64,000 nt of DNA from Rhizobiaceae bacterium MnEN-MB40S (GCA_024343425.1 BRLC01000010.1:98251-162250); one strand, 5' to 3'. Positions 36,232 through 46,673 are shown, counted from the stretch's first letter. Program-made: numbers and translations. Notes: generated from the sequence alone by a model not told the origin.

Positions 36232-36289
36232 CGTGTTATCAGATTCCTGAACCGTTTCGGCAAAGGAAAGCGATACCGTCGAGGATCCC

Positions 36290-37777
36290 ATGCGGCATGA
36301 GGACAAGAAGAACATTTCCAACGAGCAGCATCTGCCCGACAATTCGGAGGACCCTCTCCACCCGCGCTCACTGAGGCCCAAAAAAAGCCGCAGCAAACCG
36401 GGCTACCTGGACAATGTGCGCGGCGTGAAGAGCTGGAAGCAGGTTCGCGAATGGCTCAATTGGCGCGGAATAGAAGATATTGAATGCATCACGCCCGATC
36501 TCGCCGGCATACCGCGCGGCAAGATGATGCCGTCCTCCAAATTCACCTCCAATACGTCGCTGTCGCTGCCATCCGCGCTCTACCGGCAGACGATTTCCGG
36601 CGAGTATCCCGAGGAAACCGGCAATTTCCGCTACGATCCGCGCGACGGCGACCTGAAGCTCGTGCCTGATCTGACAACCCTGTCCGCCGTTCCCTGGGAA
36701 ACAGACCCGACGGCGCAGGTAATCTGCGACATCGTCGACACCAACGGCAAGGCTGTCGAGTACACGCCGCGCAATGTTCTCAAACGCGTCCTGCGCCTCT
36801 ACAGTGAACAGGGCTGGAAGCCCGTCGTCGCGCCCGAGATCGAATTCTATCTGATCGCGCTCGACAACGATCCCGACAACCCGCTTCAGCCGCCTGTCGG
36901 ACGGTCCGGCCGGACGATCGCCGGCGGTCAGGCCTATTCCATCGCCGGCGTCAACGAGTTCGACGAACTCATCGACGACATCTACCATTTTTCGGAAGCC
37001 CAGGGCCTCGAAATCGATACGCTCATCCATGAGGAAGGCCCGGCCCAGCTCGAGATCAACCTGCGCCATGGCGATCCGGTGGAGCTCGCCGACCAGGTGT
37101 TCATGTTCAAGCGGACGCTGCGCGAAGCGGCCCTCAAGCACGGCATATACGCAACCTTCATGGCCAAGCCGATGCAGGGCCAGGCCGGCTCTGCGATGCA
37201 TATTCACCAATCGATCATCGACGCAAAGAGCGGCGCGAATATTTTCTGCAACCCGGACGGCTCCGCGTCACCGCACTTTTTCTCGTTCATCGGCGGCATG
37301 CAGTACTTCATCCCGAAAGCGCTGGTGATGATGGCGCCCTACGTCAATTCCTACCGCCGGCTCACTCCCGAGATGGCCTGCCCGGTCAACACCGCATGGG
37401 GATACGACAACCGGACCACGGCCTTCCGGATTCCGAACTCCGAACCGGCGGCGCGGCGCGTCGAAAACCGCCTGCCATCCTCCGACGCCAACCCGTATCT
37501 GGCGCTCGCCGCATCGCTTGCCTGCGGATATCTCGGCATGATGCAGGAACTGGAGCCCAGCAAGCCGACGTCGCACACCGCCAATGAGGGAACGACGGTC
37601 GATCTGCCGAGAGGGCTTCTCGAGGCCGTCGCCTTGCTGGAAAGCGAACCCGCCTTCGCCGAGGTCCTGGGCGCGGAGTTCATCGGCAACTATGCCGGAG
37701 TCAAGCGCGGCGAGTTTGAAACGTTCATGCAGGTCATAAGCCCGTGGGAGCGGCAATATTTGCTGCTCAACGCCTGA
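36290..37777 (+). CDS. Glutamine synthetase-family enzyme (possibly gamma-glutamylpolyamine synthetase)
   Basis: This 495-residue protein has a ~45-residue charged N-terminal extension, then the beta-grasp and catalytic domains of glutamine synthetases. Recognisable motifs are the metal-binding VAPEIEFYL, HEEGPAQLEINL, AGSAMHIHQS, and the NPYLALAASLACGY region. It lacks the adenylylation loop of GlnA type I and resembles the many GS-like ligases of rhizobia, such as PuuA, which joins glutamate to polyamines or other amines. The true amine substrate is not clear. No polyamine genes are adjacent. Confidence 0.82.
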   Translation: MRHEDKKNISNEQHLPDNSEDPLHPRSLRPKKSRSKPGYLDNVRGVKSWKQVREWLNWRGIEDIECITPDLAGIPRGKMMPSSKFTSNTSLSLPSALYRQTISGEYPEETGNFRYDPRDGDLKLVPDLTTLSAVPWETDPTAQVICDIVDTNGKAVEYTPRNVLKRVLRLYSEQGWKPVVAPEIEFYLIALDNDPDNPLQPPVGRSGRTIAGGQAYSIAGVNEFDELIDDIYHFSEAQGLEIDTLIHEEGPAQLEINLRHGDPVELADQVFMFKRTLREAALKHGIYATFMAKPMQGQAGSAMHIHQSIIDAKSGANIFCNPDGSASPHFFSFIGGMQYFIPKALVMMAPYVNSYRRLTPEMACPVNTAWGYDNRTTAFRIPNSEPAARRVENRLPSSDANPYLALAASLACGYLGMMQELEPSKPTSHTANEGTTVDLPRGLLEAVALLESEPAFAEVLGAEFIGNYAGVKRGEFETFMQVISPWERQYLLLNA

Positions 37778-37934
37778 TATGGCGACCCTCGGAACAATGC
37801 GGCGGCGGTTGCTTCGAACGTCGACCGCCCTGGATTCGAGGCGCTGACACAGAGAGTTCACAAATTCGAACTGGTCTTTTTAAATCGATTAGAATAAAGC
37901 TCCGTAGATATCTCCTGAACAGCCGGAATTCGTC

Positions 37935-39410
37935 ATGAGCAGCCAGACCATCCCCGTTGATCCCTTTGACTACGTCGTGTTTGGCGGCACGGGCGACCTG
38001 GCCGAGCGGAAGCTGTTGCCTGCGCTCTATCATCGCCAGATCGCCGGTCAGCTGACCGAGCCGACCCGGATTATCGGGGCGTCGCGCTCGGAAATGGACA
38101 CCGAAGCCTACCGCAACTTCGCCAGCGAGGCGCTGGCAAAGCACCTCAAGCCCGGCGAGTTTGACGACAAGGAGGTCGGCGACTTCCTGAAACGCATCCA
38201 GTATGTGTCGATCGACGCGAATTCCGACCGGGGCTGGGACGAACTCGGCAAAGTGCTCGAGGACGGTGAAAACTGCATTCGCGCCTTTTATCTCGCCGTT
38301 GCGCCGTCACTCTTTGGCGACATTTGCGAACAGATCGCAAAGCATGCGCTGGTCAACGCGCAGACCCGCGTGGTGGTGGAAAAACCGATCGGCCGCGACC
38401 TGGCGTCGGCGCATGAACTCAACGACACGATCGGCCGGGTTTTCGACGAAGAACAGATTTTCCGCATCGACCATTATCTGGGCAAGGAAACGGTCCAGAA
38501 TCTCATGGCGCTGCGTTTCGCCAACGCGCTCTACGAACCTTTGTGGAACTCCGCGCATGTCGACCACGTGCAGATCACCGTCGCCGAGGAAGTCGGCCTC
38601 GAAGGACGCGCGGGCTATTACGACAAGGCGGGCGCCTTGCGCGACATGGTGCAGAACCACATGATGCAACTGCTTTGCCTCGTCGCGATGGAAGCGCCGC
38701 CTTCGATGGACGCGGAGGCCGTGCGGGACGAGAAACTCAAGGTTCTGAGAGCGTTGAGCCCAATTGATCAGAACAATGCAGAGAAACTGACAGTGCGCGG
38801 CCAGTACCGGGCGGGCGCATCGGCCGGCGGCGCTGTCAAGGGCTATCTGGACGAACTCGGCGACAAGACCTCGAACACGGAGACATTCGTCGCGATCAAG
38901 GCCGAGATCCTGAACTGGCGCTGGGCCGGCGTGCCTTTCTATCTCAGAACCGGCAAGCGCATGGGCCAGCGCGTTTCCGAAATCGTCATCGCTTTCAAAC
39001 CGATACCGCACTCCATCTTCGACCAGAGCGCCGGCAGGGTGATCGCCAACCAGCTGGTCATCCGGCTGCAGCCGGACGAGGGCGTGCGGCAATGGATCAT
39101 GATCAAGGATCCCGGACCCGGTGGCATGCGGTTGCGCCACGTGCCGCTGGACATGAGCTTCGCCGAGGCCTTCGGCGTCCGCAATCCGGACGCCTATGAG
39201 CGCCTGCTCATGGATGTGGTGCGCTGCAACCAGACCCTGTTCATGCGCCGCGACGAGGTCGAGGCGGCCTGGCGCTGGATCGACCCGATATTGAAGGCCT
39301 GGGAGGAAACCGCCCAAACGAGCCACAGCTATACGGCGGGCACCTCGGGCCCGACGCAATCCATCGCCCTGATAGAAAGAGACGGCCGCACCTGGCATGA
39401 GAGCAACTGA
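37935..39410 (+). CDS. zwf: Glucose-6-phosphate 1-dehydrogenase
   Basis: This 491-residue enzyme oxidises glucose-6-phosphate to the lactone, the first step of the Entner-Doudoroff pathway. The N-terminal coenzyme fold begins VFGGTGDLAERKLLPALY; the active-site RIDHYLGKE has the substrate lysine and histidine near residues 178-185; KPIGRD and RTGKRM are further conserved motifs. It is the first gene of the zwf-pgl-edd operon, 12 bp before pgl. The 157-bp region upstream has a TAGAAT -10-like box at 37890 with no good -35. Confidence 0.95.
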   Translation: MSSQTIPVDPFDYVVFGGTGDLAERKLLPALYHRQIAGQLTEPTRIIGASRSEMDTEAYRNFASEALAKHLKPGEFDDKEVGDFLKRIQYVSIDANSDRGWDELGKVLEDGENCIRAFYLAVAPSLFGDICEQIAKHALVNAQTRVVVEKPIGRDLASAHELNDTIGRVFDEEQIFRIDHYLGKETVQNLMALRFANALYEPLWNSAHVDHVQITVAEEVGLEGRAGYYDKAGALRDMVQNHMMQLLCLVAMEAPPSMDAEAVRDEKLKVLRALSPIDQNNAEKLTVRGQYRAGASAGGAVKGYLDELGDKTSNTETFVAIKAEILNWRWAGVPFYLRTGKRMGQRVSEIVIAFKPIPHSIFDQSAGRVIANQLVIRLQPDEGVRQWIMIKDPGPGGMRLRHVPLDMSFAEAFGVRNPDAYERLLMDVVRCNQTLFMRRDEVEAAWRWIDPILKAWEETAQTSHSYTAGTSGPTQSIALIERDGRTWHESN

Positions 39411-39422
39411 CGTCTGAATCCG

Positions 39423-40124
39423 ATGAACCAGCCAGAACCGCACGAATTCGCAGACCGGGAGGCCCTTGCGCAGGCGCTGTCCTACAAAATCGCGACGGCG
39501 CTGTCGGACGCCATTAAACTCAGAGGCCGGGCGTTGCTTGCGGTGTCCGGCGGCTCGACGCCGCGCGAACTGTTCAAGGCGCTGAGCGCCGAGGAAATCG
39601 ACTGGAGCAAGGTCACCGTGACGCTTGTCGACGAACGCTTCGTTCCGCCCTCTCATGACCGGTCCAATCACCGGCTTGTGGCAGCCTGTCTTTTGCAGAA
39701 CGCCGCTTCTTCGGCGCACTTCATTCCACTCTACAATAACGCGGAGACGGCAACAGAAGCCGCAAAGGAAGCGGCCAGGCAGTTGGAACAGGCAGGCGAC
39801 GCAATCGATGTCGCGGTGCTCGGAATGGGCGCCGACGGGCACACGGCGTCTTGGTTTCCCGGCAATGAGGGTCTGCCCGAATTGACGTTGCCGACCCAGG
39901 AAAAATGGGTGATGGCGGCCGAGGGCACAGGCGTGCCCGAACCGCGACTGACGATGACGCTGCCCCGGATCGCCGGAGCGCGTCTGCTGGTGCTGCATAT
40001 CGAAGGCGCAGACAAAAAAGAGACGCTCGACCAGGCGCTTGCAGGCAAAGCGGTGGAAGAGATGCCGATCCGCGCCATATTCAATTCAGACGCGCCTTCA
40101 GTCCAGCTTTACTGGGCGCCATAG
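39423..40124 (+). CDS. pgl: 6-phosphogluconolactonase
   Basis: This 233-residue enzyme hydrolyses 6-phosphogluconolactone. It has the DevB-type motifs [10 protein letters not shown] near residue 40, [11 protein letters not shown] near residue 65 and [16 protein letters not shown] near residue 135. It sits between zwf and edd on the same strand, with 41 bp before edd, giving the three successive steps from glucose-6-phosphate to KDPG. Confidence 0.93.
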   Translation: MNQPEPHEFADREALAQALSYKIATALSDAIKLRGRALLAVSGGSTPRELFKALSAEEIDWSKVTVTLVDERFVPPSHDRSNHRLVAACLLQNAASSAHFIPLYNNAETATEAAKEAARQLEQAGDAIDVAVLGMGADGHTASWFPGNEGLPELTLPTQEKWVMAAEGTGVPEPRLTMTLPRIAGARLLVLHIEGADKKETLDQALAGKAVEEMPIRAIFNSDAPSVQLYWAP

Positions 40125-40165
40125 GCCGCGACCACAATTCTAACCGCCAACCTGGCAGGACAGAA

Positions 40166-41983
40166 ATGGCTGCACGAAACGACATAACGCGCATCACCGA
40201 ACGAATCATCGAACGCTCGCGCGCCAGTCGCGAAATCTATCTCGAACGCATTGAAAGAGCCGGCCGCGCAGGACCGCACCGCTCCGAGCTGTCCTGTGGC
40301 AACCTCGCCCATGGATTCGCTGCCTGCGGCGTGTCGGACAAGGACGCCCTTTCGGGGGACGCCGTGCCGAATCTCGGGATCATCACCGCCTATAACGACA
40401 TGCTGTCGGCGCACCAGCCCTTCGAAACCTTTCCGGAACTCATCAGGGCCGCGGCGCGTGAAGCCGGCGGCGTCGCACAGGTCGCCGGCGGCGTGCCCGC
40501 CATGTGCGACGGGGTTACCCAAGGCCAGCCGGGCATGGATCTGTCGCTGTTTTCGCGCGACGTGATCGCCATGTCAGCGGCCGTAGGGCTATCGCACAAC
40601 ATGTTCGACGCGGCCGCCTACCTCGGCGTCTGCGACAAGATCGTTCCGGGGCTCGTCATCGCGGCCCTGACCTTCGGCCACCTTCCGGCCGTCTTCATTC
40701 CGGCGGGACCGATGACATCCGGCCTTCCCAACGAAGAGAAAGTTCGCATTCGCCAGCTCTACGCTGAAGGCAAGGTGGGGCGCGCGGAGCTGCTGGAATG
40801 CGAGTCACAATCCTACCACGGCCCGGGCACCTGCACCTTCTACGGCACCGCCAATTCCAACCAGATGCTGATGGAGATCATGGGGTTTCACCTGCCCGGC
40901 GCCTCCTTCATCAATCCGGGCACGCCGCTGCGCGACGCCCTGACGAAAGAAGCCGCAAAAAGGGCGCTGGCGATTACTGCGCTCGGCAACGAATACACGC
41001 CGGCGGGCGTCATGTTCGACGAACGCAGCGTGGTCAACGGCCTTGTCGGCCTGCACGCGACGGGCGGATCAACCAATCACACGCTACATCTCATCGCCAT
41101 GGCGCGCGCGGCGGGCATTCATCTGAGCTGGAAAGACATTTCCGACCTGTCGGACATCGTTCCGCTGTTAGCCCGCGTCTATCCCAATGGTCCGGCCGAC
41201 GTGAATCATTTCCACGCCGCCGGCGGCATGGGGTTCCTCATCGGACAGTTGCTGGAAGGCGGACTGCTGCACGACGACGTCAGAACCGTCTGGGGAGAGG
41301 GCATGGCGGCCTATGCGAGCGAGCCCAGGCTTGCGGAAGACGGCGCTGTGCGGCGCGAACCGGCCGCTGCGAAAAGCGGCGACGACAAGGTGCTCTCGAC
41401 AATCGACAAGCCGTTTCAGCCGAATGGCGGCCTGAAAATGCTCAGCGGCAATCTCGGCAAGTCCGTGATCAAGATTTCCGCCGTGAAGCCTGAACGCCGG
41501 GTGATCGAGGCGCCGGCGAAGATCTTCGACAGCCAGAAGGAACTGCAGGACGCCTTCAAGGCCGGCGACCTGGATTGCGATTTTATCGCCGTGGTTCGCT
41601 TCCAGGGCCCAAAGGCCATGGGCATGCCCGAATTGCACAAGCTGACGCCGCCGCTCGGCGTGCTGCAGGATCGCGGCCACAAGGTGGCGCTCGTCACCGA
41701 CGGACGCATGTCCGGCGCCTCCGGCAAGGTTCCGGCGGCGATCCACCTGACGCCGGAAGCTGTCGACGGAGGCCCGATCGCCAGGATCCGCGAAGGCGAC
41801 ATCATCCGGCTCGACGCGACCGCGGGCACGCTCGAAGTGCTTGTCGATCATGCGGAGTTCGACAAGCGCGCGCCCGAGACCGCCGATCTGACGGAAAGCA
41901 GCTACGGCATGGGCCGCGAACTGTTCGCCAATCTCAGGGCCGTCGCAGGTCCGGCCGACCAGGGCGCCAGCGTTCTATACTGA
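40166..41983 (+). CDS. edd: Phosphogluconate dehydratase
   Basis: This 605-residue iron-sulfur dehydratase converts 6-phosphogluconate to 2-keto-3-deoxy-6-phosphogluconate. Cysteines of the cluster motifs are in [30 protein letters not shown] and [32 protein letters not shown] is near the C terminus. ATG 40166 is preceded by AGGACAGAA; earlier in-frame codons lie inside pgl. KDPG aldolase (eda) is not in the window. The stop is 3 bp from the convergent folD. Confidence 0.95.
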   Translation: MAARNDITRITERIIERSRASREIYLERIERAGRAGPHRSELSCGNLAHGFAACGVSDKDALSGDAVPNLGIITAYNDMLSAHQPFETFPELIRAAAREAGGVAQVAGGVPAMCDGVTQGQPGMDLSLFSRDVIAMSAAVGLSHNMFDAAAYLGVCDKIVPGLVIAALTFGHLPAVFIPAGPMTSGLPNEEKVRIRQLYAEGKVGRAELLECESQSYHGPGTCTFYGTANSNQMLMEIMGFHLPGASFINPGTPLRDALTKEAAKRALAITALGNEYTPAGVMFDERSVVNGLVGLHATGGSTNHTLHLIAMARAAGIHLSWKDISDLSDIVPLLARVYPNGPADVNHFHAAGGMGFLIGQLLEGGLLHDDVRTVWGEGMAAYASEPRLAEDGAVRREPAAAKSGDDKVLSTIDKPFQPNGGLKMLSGNLGKSVIKISAVKPERRVIEAPAKIFDSQKELQDAFKAGDLDCDFIAVVRFQGPKAMGMPELHKLTPPLGVLQDRGHKVALVTDGRMSGASGKVPAAIHLTPEAVDGGPIARIREGDIIRLDATAGTLEVLVDHAEFDKRAPETADLTESSYGMGRELFANLRAVAGPADQGASVLY

Positions 41984-41986
41984 GGA

Positions 41987-42886
41987 TCAGAACTTCGGCG
42001 GCGTGCGTCCGGCCGCACGGTAGGCGGAGACGACCGTATTGGCCATCAGCATGGCGATCGTCATTGGTCCCACTCCGCCCGGCACCGGCGTAATCGCGCC
42101 GGCGACTTCCGAACATTCCTCATAGGCGACGTCGCCGACGAGACGCGTCTTGCCCTCTCCGCGCTCGGGCGCCGGGATGCGATTGATGCCGACATCGATG
42201 ATCGTTGCGCCCGGCTTGATCCAGTCCTTCTTCACCATCTCGGGTCGGCCAACGGCGGCGACCACGATATCGGCGTTGCGGCAGGCAGCCGGCAGATCCG
42301 GCGTACGGCTGTGACCGATGGTGACCGTCGCATTGGCGGCAAGCAGCAGGCTCGCCATGGGCTTGCCGACAATGTTGGACCGGCCGATGACGATGGCGTT
42401 GAGACCGGACAGGTCCCCGCCCCGCACGCGCTCGATCAACAGCATGGAGCCGGCCGGCGTACAGGACACAAATGCCTCGTCAATATCGCCGACAGTCAGT
42501 TTGCCCGTATTGATGACGTGAAAGCCGTCGACATCCTTGTCGGGACTGATTTTCTGAATCACCAGACTTTCATCGATATGCGACGGCAGGGGAAGCTGAA
42601 CAAGAATGCCGTGGATCGAGGGATCGCTGTTGAGATCCTCGACCAGCCTGAGCAGGTCAGCTTCGCTGGTCGATTCCGGCAGCGTGTGTTCCACCGAATG
42701 AAATCCGCACTCGCGCGCCTTGCGTCCCTTGGAGGCGACATAGACCTGGCTCGCCGGATCCTCGCCGACAATCACCACCGCTATGCCCGGCGTCACGCCG
42801 GTTTCTGTCTGCAACGTCTGCGATGCGTTCTTGACCGTTTCGATCACTTCCGCCGCGACCGCCTTGCCGTCTATCACCGTGGCCAT
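41987..42886 (-). CDS. folD: Methylene-THF dehydrogenase/cyclohydrolase
   Basis: This 299-residue bifunctional enzyme interconverts methylene-THF, methenyl-THF and formyl-THF. Motifs are [15 protein letters not shown] with the catalytic lysine, [11 protein letters not shown], the NADP-binding [16 protein letters not shown] and the C-terminal [15 protein letters not shown]. The start is ATG 42886, preceded by AAGGGGAGAGCAG; a longer frame to 42952 has no ribosome site. It could take the methylene-THF made by the LigM/MetF operon 15 kb away onward to formate. It is a housekeeping gene in any case. Confidence 0.94.
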   Translation of the reverse strand: MATVIDGKAVAAEVIETVKNASQTLQTETGVTPGIAVVIVGEDPASQVYVASKGRKARECGFHSVEHTLPESTSEADLLRLVEDLNSDPSIHGILVQLPLPSHIDESLVIQKISPDKDVDGFHVINTGKLTVGDIDEAFVSCTPAGSMLLIERVRGGDLSGLNAIVIGRSNIVGKPMASLLLAANATVTIGHSRTPDLPAACRNADIVVAAVGRPEMVKKDWIKPGATIIDVGINRIPAPERGEGKTRLVGDVAYEECSEVAGAITPVPGGVGPMTIAMLMANTVVSAYRAAGRTPPKF

Positions 42887-43067
42887 TCTGCTCTCCCCTT
42901 GCAACTTGCTGTGGCGCGCCTGTCGCTTACGTCGCTGACGCGGCAAGCGCAAGCCGTCACGCCGCCGCAGTGTGCAGATTTACTGCCGGAAAAATGGTCG
43001 AGAAACGGCGTTTCATGCACGATTTCACACCTTCTAAACAGTCGCCCGCCGGCTATAGAGTGCTCCC

Positions 43068-44264
43068 ATGCGGTCTTCCCATTCCTGCCTCTTTGATCCC
43101 GTCACACTTCCTTGCGGACGCATTCTCAAGAACCGGTTGGCGAAATCCGCCATGTCCGATTCCCTCGGCGACGGGCGCGGCGACCCGACGCCTCAACAAA
43201 TCCGGCTCTATGAAAGATGGGCTGAAGGCGGACTTGGCCTTTCGATTGTCGGCGAGGTCCAGATCAATCCGCATTTTGCCGAGAAGCCGGGCAACCTTGT
43301 GCTCAACGCCGTATCAAACAGCCGGCTTCTTGGCGAACTGGCGCTAAGGGCGCAGACGCGCGACGCGCAATTGTGGCTGCAGCTCGGCCATGCCGGCGCA
43401 TTGTCTTATCCTCCAACCAGCCGGCCGGCGGGACCGAGCGCTCTCGACCTGCCCGGACTGGTCTGCGACGAGATGTCCGTTGCGGCGATCAGGCGGCTTC
43501 CGGGGGAATTTGCGCAGGCTGCGGCGCTTGCGAAGTCGTTCGGATTCGGCGGCGTGCAGATCCACGCCGCGCACGGGTTTTTGCTCAGCCAGTTCCTCTC
43601 ACCTCTCTTCAACCGCCGCGGCGACGCATTCGGCGGATCGGTCAGCGCCAGAAGCCGCATCCTTGTCGACATCATTGAAAGCACGCGAGAGGCGGTCGGA
43701 CCGGACTTTCCCGTTGCGGTCAAGCTCAACGCCACTGACGGGCTGGAAGGAGGGCTTACGGAAGCAGAATCGCTGGAGGTCGTTGAACGCCTCGGATCCA
43801 CACCGCTGGATTTGATCGATATCAGCGGCGGAACCTACTTTCCTGGTGCTAAAGCCAGCTCCGACAGCGCTGGATCCGGCCCCTATTTTGTCGATTTCGC
43901 AAGACAGGCTCGAAAACTGACGGACAAGCCGCTGATGGCAACGGGCGGCTTCAAGACAAGACAACAGGCGATCGACGCCGTGGAATCCGGCGCGGTCGAT
44001 CTCGTCGGGATGGCGCGCGCTTTTGCGCTGACGCCCGATCTGGCAGATCGTTGGATGAAACCGGAACCGGCGGACTCGCAATTTCCGAGATTTGGAAAGA
44101 CAGGTCCCGGAGAAATCACGGCCTGGTATACGATGCGTCTCTCGGAATTGGCTGAAGACAAAGAGGTCGCGCCGGAGATCGACCCCGCCGAGTCGATGCG
44201 TCTCTATGAAGCCCGTGACAGAGCGCGCGTCGCGACCTGGCTAGACGCTTTTCCGCTGCCCTGA
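43068..44264 (+). CDS. NADH:flavin oxidoreductase, Old Yellow Enzyme-like
   Basis: This 398-residue protein is an FMN-binding TIM-barrel oxidoreductase. Motifs are NRLAKSAMSDSL at the start, QLGHAGA near residue 105, GVQIHAAHGFLLSQFLSPLFN near residue 165 (with the ligand-binding His-x-x-His), and GGFKTRQQAIDAVESG near residue 295. It lacks the iron-sulfur and FAD domains of 2,4-dienoyl-CoA reductases. Such enzymes reduce activated alkenes or nitro compounds; the natural substrate is unknown. Its 3' end overlaps the convergent HD-domain gene by 24 bp. Confidence 0.85.
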   Translation: MRSSHSCLFDPVTLPCGRILKNRLAKSAMSDSLGDGRGDPTPQQIRLYERWAEGGLGLSIVGEVQINPHFAEKPGNLVLNAVSNSRLLGELALRAQTRDAQLWLQLGHAGALSYPPTSRPAGPSALDLPGLVCDEMSVAAIRRLPGEFAQAAALAKSFGFGGVQIHAAHGFLLSQFLSPLFNRRGDAFGGSVSARSRILVDIIESTREAVGPDFPVAVKLNATDGLEGGLTEAESLEVVERLGSTPLDLIDISGGTYFPGAKASSDSAGSGPYFVDFARQARKLTDKPLMATGGFKTRQQAIDAVESGAVDLVGMARAFALTPDLADRWMKPEPADSQFPRFGKTGPGEITAWYTMRLSELAEDKEVAPEIDPAESMRLYEARDRARVATWLDAFPLP

Positions 44265-44846
44265 AGATGTCTGCTCGTCCCGTCGCGCGCGCGTTGCGTC
44301 GTCAACCAGCGCGCGGATCTGCTTCAGGAGCGGATGGCGATCGGTCGCTGACCGCCCGTAGGTCAGGTTGAACTCATAGTCGAAATCGGGCGCATTTTTA
44401 CCGACGACATGCTGGAGCATGGTCTCCAGCTTGTCGAAGCCCTTGGCCATGACCGCCTCCGGCGTTGACGCGGCGTTGTATTCATCCCAGAGCGCGATGA
44501 TTTCCGCCTTCAAATCCTCCGGCAATGGCGCACACAACACGACGAGGTCGCGCCGTTCGCGCGCGGCCCGGTCATCGTCTTCGCGCTGGTGGATCGCCGG
44601 CACGTCGCCGGAAATCGCCTCGCCGAGATCGTGAACGATGCAGAGCTTGATCAACCGATGCAGATCGACGTCCTGCAGTTCGTTCTCGAACAGCAATACC
44701 AGAAGGCAAAGACGCCAGCTGTGCTCGGCCGTGCTCTCGGCGCGTCCGCCGGACGTCACGCCGCTGCGCAGCGTGTCCTTCAGCCGTTCCGCCTGTTGGA
44801 GGAAATCGATGATCCCCCTGATGCGCGCCGTATCAATTTCCGTCAT
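44241..44846 (-). CDS. HD-domain hydrolase (YfbR/HDDC2-like nucleotidase)
   Basis: This 201-residue protein has the metal-binding HD fold: H in ESTAEHSWR, HD in CIVHDLGEAISGDVPA, and a late aspartate in KGFDKLETMLQ. The family includes 5'-deoxynucleotidases acting on dNMPs. There is no signal peptide. It is the only gene in its unit, convergent with and overlapping the OYE-like gene. Confidence 0.82.
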   Translation of the reverse strand: MTEIDTARIRGIIDFLQQAERLKDTLRSGVTSGGRAESTAEHSWRLCLLVLLFENELQDVDLHRLIKLCIVHDLGEAISGDVPAIHQREDDDRAARERRDLVVLCAPLPEDLKAEIIALWDEYNAASTPEAVMAKGFDKLETMLQHVVGKNAPDFDYEFNLTYGRSATDRHPLLKQIRALVDDATRARRDEQTSSGQRKSV

Positions 44847-44897
44847 GTCGCGATCATATTAACGCCGGCGGCGCCCCAGCGCGACAGGCGGAATAAA

Positions 44898-45473
44898 TTA
44901 TGCGTCGAGAGTGCACGGACCATCGCGCACCAGACGCGCGAAGCTGCCGTCGGATAGCGCAATGCGGGTCCACCGGATCCTACCGGCCCGGATGACCAGT
45001 TCCGGATGCTCGATCCGTTCGGTTGCGAATTCGACATCGTCGGCGATCAGTTCGTCCCACCCGTCTTCGCCCAGTCTTTGCTCCGCCGAGACAATGCCTT
45101 TCGACGCGTAGCGCCACAGAGACTTGCCGAGAAATTCGGCGACGCCGTCCCGCCAATCCTCGGCGCGGGAAGGCGAAGCAGCAAGCAGACGATGGCTTAC
45201 ATCGCACACCAGATGCACGCGCTCGGCGCTGGTCGATACCAGTTCCAGAAGCGCGCTGTCAGCAGCCGACGCCGGGCGCGCTGTCAACAGATCGACAATA
45301 CGGCCGATATGGCGCTTTTCGGGAAGCAACGCGCCGCTCTCCCAACGCGAAATCGTTGTCTGTGAAACGCCGATATCAGCGGCCAGCGCCGATTGCTTGA
45401 CCTTGTTGAGCACGCGCCAGCGGCGTAGCGATCCGCCGATCCGTCCGGCGCGAAGAGGTGGGATTCGTGACAT
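44898..45473 (-). CDS. XRE-family transcriptional regulator
   Basis: This 191-residue protein has an N-terminal Cro/C1 helix-turn-helix (about residues 16-66, KQSALAADIGVSQTTISRWESG). The C-terminal 110 residues (VHLVCDVSHRLLAASPSR, then LGKSLWRYASKG) look like a PAS-like sensory domain, which I cannot assign. A TATACT -10 box on the minus strand (45486-45481) ends only 7 bp before the ATG and no ribosome site is seen, so the mRNA may be leaderless. It is divergent from a second XRE regulator. Confidence 0.75.
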   Translation of the reverse strand: MSRIPPLRAGRIGGSLRRWRVLNKVKQSALAADIGVSQTTISRWESGALLPEKRHIGRIVDLLTARPASAADSALLELVSTSAERVHLVCDVSHRLLAASPSRAEDWRDGVAEFLGKSLWRYASKGIVSAEQRLGEDGWDELIADDVEFATERIEHPELVIRAGRIRWTRIALSDGSFARLVRDGPCTLDA

Positions 45474-45528
45474 GCGGCCGAGTATAATGCAGGGCGCGCC
45501 GATGTCGAAGAAATTGACGTCGCCGCAA

Positions 45529-45557
45529 TTGACAATTTCTCATATTAGAGAAATATT
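45529..45557 (+). promoter_or_regulatory. Promoter with inverted repeat upstream of the XRE-cupin gene
   Basis: TTGACA (45529-45534) and AATATT (45552-45557) are spaced by 17 bp. The inverted repeat ATTTCTC (45535-45541), 6-nt spacer, GAGAAAT (45548-45554) fills exactly the spacer, an ideal place for autorepression by the downstream regulator. Confidence 0.5.
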
Positions 45558-45564
45558 CCCTTAT

Positions 45565-46134
45565 ATGATCAACGATATTGATGACGCTTCCACCGACCTT
45601 CGGATCGCGCAACGGCTGAAAGGCCTCAGGACCGAAAAAGGCTGGTCGCTGGACGAGCTCGCCTCGCGCAGCGGCGTCAGCCGCGCCACGCTTTCAAGGC
45701 TTGAAAAGGCTGAGGTCAGTCCGACAACCAGCGCGCTTGGCCGCCTGTGTTCCGCCTTCGGCATCACCATGTCGCGCCTGATGCTGATGATTGAGGATGA
45801 CTTTGCGGCCATCATTTCGCGATCGGACCAGCCCGTCTGGCGCGATCCGGAAATCGGATTTCGCAGACGATCCGTTTCCCCGCCGGCAGGCGCGCTGGCG
45901 GGCGAGGTGCTGGAATGCGAAATCGAAGCCGGCGCGCGCATCGAATACGACGCGCCGCCGCGCCCTGGCCTCGAACACCACCTTGTGATGCTGGAGGGCA
46001 AACTGGAGGTCACCGTCGCAGGAATCCGTCACCATCTGGTTTCCGGCGACTGCCTGCGATTCCAGCTTTCCGGACCGAACGCCTTCGAGACGCCTCAGGA
46101 CCAGGGCGCGAAATATCTTCTTTTCCTCGTGTAA
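45565..46134 (+). CDS. XRE-cupin transcriptional regulator
   Basis: This 189-residue regulator joins an XRE helix-turn-helix (about residues 15-68, SLDELASRSGVSRATLSRLEKAEVSPT) to a small C-terminal cupin domain (about 105-185, with PGLEHHLVMLEGKLEV and SGDCLRF). Such proteins sense small molecules in the beta-barrel and control amine, amino acid or aldehyde metabolism. I use ATG 45565, which follows a promoter and inverted repeat; longer frames upstream cross the divergent regulator gene. The GNAT gene begins 11 bp downstream, so the two are probably one operon. Confidence 0.85.
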   Translation: MINDIDDASTDLRIAQRLKGLRTEKGWSLDELASRSGVSRATLSRLEKAEVSPTTSALGRLCSAFGITMSRLMLMIEDDFAAIISRSDQPVWRDPEIGFRRRSVSPPAGALAGEVLECEIEAGARIEYDAPPRPGLEHHLVMLEGKLEVTVAGIRHHLVSGDCLRFQLSGPNAFETPQDQGAKYLLFLV

Positions 46135-46145
46135 GAGCCTTGATT

Positions 46146-46673
46146 ATGCAAACCGCTGCAATAACCAGAATGACCGTCGACGATTTCGAGAAGCATATCG
46201 ACGATTTCGCCGCCGTGCTGCACGCCTGCGTTCACGCCGGCGCCAACGTCAACTTTGTCTTGCCCTTCAGCCTCGATGACAGCGCAGCCTTCTGGACCAA
46301 CAAGGTCGCTCCGGCGCTTGAAAACGGCAAACGCGTCATTTGGGCGGCGATGGAAAACGGGCGGGTCGCAGGCACGGTCCAGCTCGACTACGACACACCG
46401 CCCAACCAGCCGCATCGCGCGGAAGTGACCAAGCTGCTGGTCCATCCCGATTTCAGGCGTCGGGGCATTGCGAAGGCGTTGATGGCCGAACTGGAATCCG
46501 AGGCCCAGCGGCTCGGCCGAAGCCTCATCACGCTCGACACCCGCACCGGCGACAAGGCGGAGCCGCTCTACGCCTCCATGGGCTACCAGACAGTCGGAAT
46601 TATTCCCGACTTTTGCGTTGACCCGATCGAAAGCCGTCTGCATCCGACCACGATCATGTACAAGGCGCTTTGA
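46146..46673 (+). CDS. GNAT-family N-acetyltransferase
   Basis: This 175-residue enzyme has the GNAT acetyl-CoA site VTKLLVHPDFRRRGIAKALM (about residues 98-117) and a C-terminal LYASMGYQTVGIIPDF. It resembles acetyltransferases linked to antibiotic or stress-compound resistance, but the substrate cannot be predicted. It is likely co-transcribed with, and controlled by, the XRE-cupin regulator 11 bp upstream. Confidence 0.85.
   Translation: MQTAAITRMTVDDFEKHIDDFAAVLHACVHAGANVNFVLPFSLDDSAAFWTNKVAPALENGKRVIWAAMENGRVAGTVQLDYDTPPNQPHRAEVTKLLVHPDFRRRGIAKALMAELESEAQRLGRSLITLDTRTGDKAEPLYASMGYQTVGIIPDFCVDPIESRLHPTTIMYKAL

Noticed and set aside
39905..40165. N-terminal extension of phosphogluconate dehydratase
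   Set aside because: It lies inside pgl in another frame; edd has a ribosome site and its normal start at 40166.
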